A DNA stretch of 40,083 bases, taken from NCBI RefSeq assembly GCF_000281045.1, contig NW_008246101.1, forward strand, positions 56,784 through 96,866. The letters are read 5' to 3'. The notes below the pieces were generated by a model. It had not been told where the DNA came from, did not search any database, and saw only the letters and a list, made by a program, of their open reading frames with translations. The DNA comes from Saprolegnia diclina VS20 (Eukaryota > Oomycota > Saprolegniomycetes > Saprolegniales > Saprolegniaceae). Made by a program: the position numbers and the translations under genes. Shown here one piece after another: positions 39,701-40,083 of this stretch (position 1 is its first letter; each line of letters starts with the position of its first letter).

Positions 39701-40083
39701 CGAGTTTTCAGCGTTTCTGCGGCTGCCGCAGACGTTCGAGTTGGATGCCAAGCTCAGCTTGGTGCGCGAGACATTGACGCTCCTCGAGCTCGACAAGATC
39801 GCCCACGAACGCGTTCTGAACCTCAGCGTCGAACAGAAGAAGCGCGTCACGATCGGTGTCGAGGTCGTCGCCAACCCGAGCATCTTGTTTTTGGACGAAC
39901 CTACCTCGGGGTTGGACGCTCGCTCAGCGCAGTTTGTCATGCGCGGTGTCCAGTCGATCGCACGCACGGGCCGCACGGTCATTTGCACGATCCATCAGCC
40001 CAGTATCCAGATCTTCGAGCTCTTTGACTCGCTTCTCTTGCTGCAAAAAGGAGGTCGCATCGCGTTCTACGGCGAGCTCGGCG
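36797..40083 (+). CDS. PDR/ABCG full-length ABC transporter, 3' end outside window
   Basis: An ATP-driven export pump of the pleiotropic drug resistance type, in the plasma membrane. Exons 36797-37273, 37323-37670, 37720-37986, 38084-38216, 38266-38621 and 38697 onward give about 989 residues before the window ends; full proteins have about 1300-1450. The order is NBD1, membrane part 1, NBD2, as in ABCG/PDR. NBD1 has Walker A SPGSGKTS (163-170), signature VSGGERKRVT (285-294) and Walker B IFLCDEISTGLDSA with DE at 309-310. About six helices follow. NBD2 has MGSSGAGKTTFMDVLAGRK (Walker A near 800-807), signature LSVEQKKRVTIG, typical of PDR, and ILFLDEPTSGLDARS. Both Walker motifs look intact, whereas fungal PDR NBD1 is usually degenerate. 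The third intron is 97 bases, the longest here. Confidence 0.95.

Overview
The window looks like nuclear DNA of an oomycete, most likely a saprolegnian water mould. About two dozen genes sit in 40 kb. Coding DNA is GC-rich. Fifty-one introns could be placed by hand; most are 40 to 55 bases, open with GTACG-like donors, and all but two close with TAG. Intergenic DNA carries CCAAT (ATTGG) boxes. A flagellar transition-zone gene, two candidate DASH kinetochore genes, BT1-type transporters and a PDR transporter fit an oomycete. This is inference from gene structure and content; no species marker was seen.

Layout. 1-9.5 kb: a small unknown protein (770), choline-phosphate cytidylyltransferase (1964-3080, +), B9D1 (3443-4188, -), a Nup50-type nucleoporin (4681-6434, +), a two-EF-hand protein (7240-7488, +) and a coiled-coil protein kinase (7541-9484, -). 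9.8-16.8 kb: a divergent pair of secreted or membrane proteins (9887-10063, - and 10366-11211, +), a tandem pair of C2H2 zinc-finger genes (11358-13995 and 14158-15318, -), the first with an apparent frameshift at a G7 run, and a small secreted protein (16414-16797, +). 17.1-24.5 kb: ATP phosphoribosyltransferase (-), a short Dad1-like protein (-), a four-helix membrane protein (+), mitoribosomal mL49 (+), an ARID protein (-), a Dad2-like protein (+) and a trans-aconitate methyltransferase-like enzyme (-).

25.2-40 kb: an adenylate kinase fused to a C-terminal PH-like domain (+), a BT1/folate-biopterin transporter broken by an assembly gap of 120 N (-), a DHHC palmitoyltransferase (-), a 10-bp tandem repeat, a degenerate unidentified coding remnant, a second, intact BT1 transporter (-), 1.9 kb without a clear gene, and a PDR/ABCG transporter that runs off the right edge (+).

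Most genes are housekeeping or cell-structure genes with no operon logic. Shared control is suggested only for divergent pairs: ARID/Dad2, the two secreted proteins, and the Dad1-like/four-helix pair. The most unusual items are the adenylate kinase-PH fusion, evenly spaced CCAAT boxes with a recurrent ATTGGYYGAAAT element, the TAG-ending introns, two candidate DASH subunits 4 kb apart, and a DHHC enzyme with a reduced cysteine-rich domain. I did not find a clearly new multi-gene system.
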